From the NCBI GenBank assembly GCA_964477445.1, contig CAYZED010000011.1, forward strand, positions 8,572 through 72,571: a stretch of 64,000 bases of DNA, written 5' to 3'. Position 1 is the stretch's first letter. Each line of letters opens with the position of its first letter. The stretch comes from CAYZED01 sp964477445. GTDB lineage: Bacteria; Bacillota; Clostridia; Lutisporales; Lutisporaceae. The notes under the pieces are model-generated. The model searched no databases, was not told the DNA's origin, and was given only the letters and a program-made list of their open reading frames with translations. Shown in pieces: positions 63,507 through 64,000 of the stretch. A program made the translations under genes and the position numbers.

Positions 63507-64000
63507 ATGGAATTAAGAAACAAAAAATGGACAAAGGATCAGTTCTTCGAAACAAGAAAAGAAGTGCTAGCGCAATGGCCTACAGGCTCTCGCGTTGATT
63601 TAGATAATGCGATGGATTACCATAAATCTATTCCTGACTCAAAGAATTTTTGCGCGAAATTAAATTATGCTAAAGCGCAAGGGATTACACTTGCGCAACC
63701 AAGAGCTGGGGTTGCCTTAATTGATGAACATATAGAATTGCTTCAATATCTCCAAAATGAAGGAGAAGCGGATCTATTGCCTTCTACAATAGATAGTTAT
63801 ACAAGGCAAAACAGATATGAAGCATGCGAAATTGGAATTGAAGAGAGTAAAAAAGCTGGAAGATCTATGTTAAATGGCTTTCCAGTTGTTAATTATGGTG
63901 TGAAAAACTGCAGAAGAGTTCTTGAATCAGTTGAATTACCATTACAAGCAAGACATGGAACACCAGACGGTAGATTGCTTGCCGAAATTATACACGCAGC
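63507..64000 (+). CDS. glmE: Glutamate mutase, epsilon (large) subunit, cut by window end
   Basis: 164 complete codons from ATG 63507, with GGAGG nine bases upstream; the gene runs off the window (partial 3'). Translation starts MELRNKKWTKDQFFETRKEV, then AQWPTGSRVDLDNAMDYHKS and GITLAQPRAGVALIDEHIEL and GFPVVNYGVKNCRRVLE, which match the catalytic TIM-barrel subunit of glutamate mutase. It binds glutamate and holds the cofactor with GlmS. The next gene is expected to be methylaspartate ammonia-lyase, outside the window. Confidence 0.95.
   Translation, partial: MELRNKKWTKDQFFETRKEVLAQWPTGSRVDLDNAMDYHKSIPDSKNFCAKLNYAKAQGITLAQPRAGVALIDEHIELLQYLQNEGEADLLPSTIDSYTRQNRYEACEIGIEESKKAGRSMLNGFPVVNYGVKNCRRVLESVELPLQARHGTPDGRLLAEIIHA

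Overview
The window is AT-rich, has dense short-spaced operons, strong GGAGG-type ribosome sites, frequent TTG/GTG starts and Firmicute-type gene content (PadR, DegV, YdbC, YhfC, TagA, DbpA-tailed DEAD-box helicase). It suggests a motile, fermentative anaerobe of the Clostridia. Adenosylcobalamin-dependent glutamate mutase and a complete lower-ligand cobalamin operon point to glutamate fermentation by the methylaspartate route. A c-subunit with two carboxylates suggests a Na+-coupled ATP synthase. The sequence is a draft: four runs of N interrupt genes that are otherwise intact.

Layout. 1-4 kb: accessory genes (zinc-finger/HTH/Panacea antitoxin-like protein, GNAT-like protein, AbrB-PIN toxin-antitoxin pair, PadR plus HAAS-domain membrane protein). 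4-12 kb: DEAD-box helicase, zincin membrane protein, MurA, TagA-type glycosyltransferase, LonB-like protease. 11.8-20.3 kb: an operon of S-adenosylhomocysteine hydrolase, MTA/SAH deaminase, glutamate racemase, a PAS-degenerate GGDEF protein and a PAS-sigma54 activator. It is followed by a near-perfect -24/-12 promoter driving an opine dehydrogenase-like enzyme and an Asp/Glu racemase-like enzyme. 20-31 kb: methyltransferase, HAD phosphatase, DAHP synthase, AEC permease, two chemotaxis receptors, a 6S RNA candidate, tRNA-Thr, a possible group IIC intron relic and DegV. 31-42 kb: cobTUSC, YhfC, PC4-like protein, ferritin, PEP carboxykinase, MFS carrier, a decayed M20 peptidase and glycerate kinase. 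42-50 kb: folD and the atpZIBEFHAGDC operon. 50-60 kb: motAB, lon, engB, GT2, YIP1, ABC-F and a frameshifted CCA-adding enzyme. 60-64 kb: EF-hand-type protein and the glutamate mutase operon (glmS, mutL, glmE), cut by the window edge.

How the genes fit together. Cobalamin lower-ligand assembly (cobTUSC) supplies the cofactor for glutamate mutase, which MutL is expected to maintain. PEP carboxykinase, glycerate kinase and FolD serve central carbon and one-carbon flow. AhcY and MtaD clear S-adenosylhomocysteine. The sigma54 activator sits directly upstream of the only sigma54 promoter I see, so the opine/racemase pair is its likely target.

The most unusual trait is a large number of short tandem repeats. 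Those inside genes have units divisible by three (12, 15, 18, 24 bp) and expand linkers in frame. Several of those between genes do not (13, 23, 28 bp).
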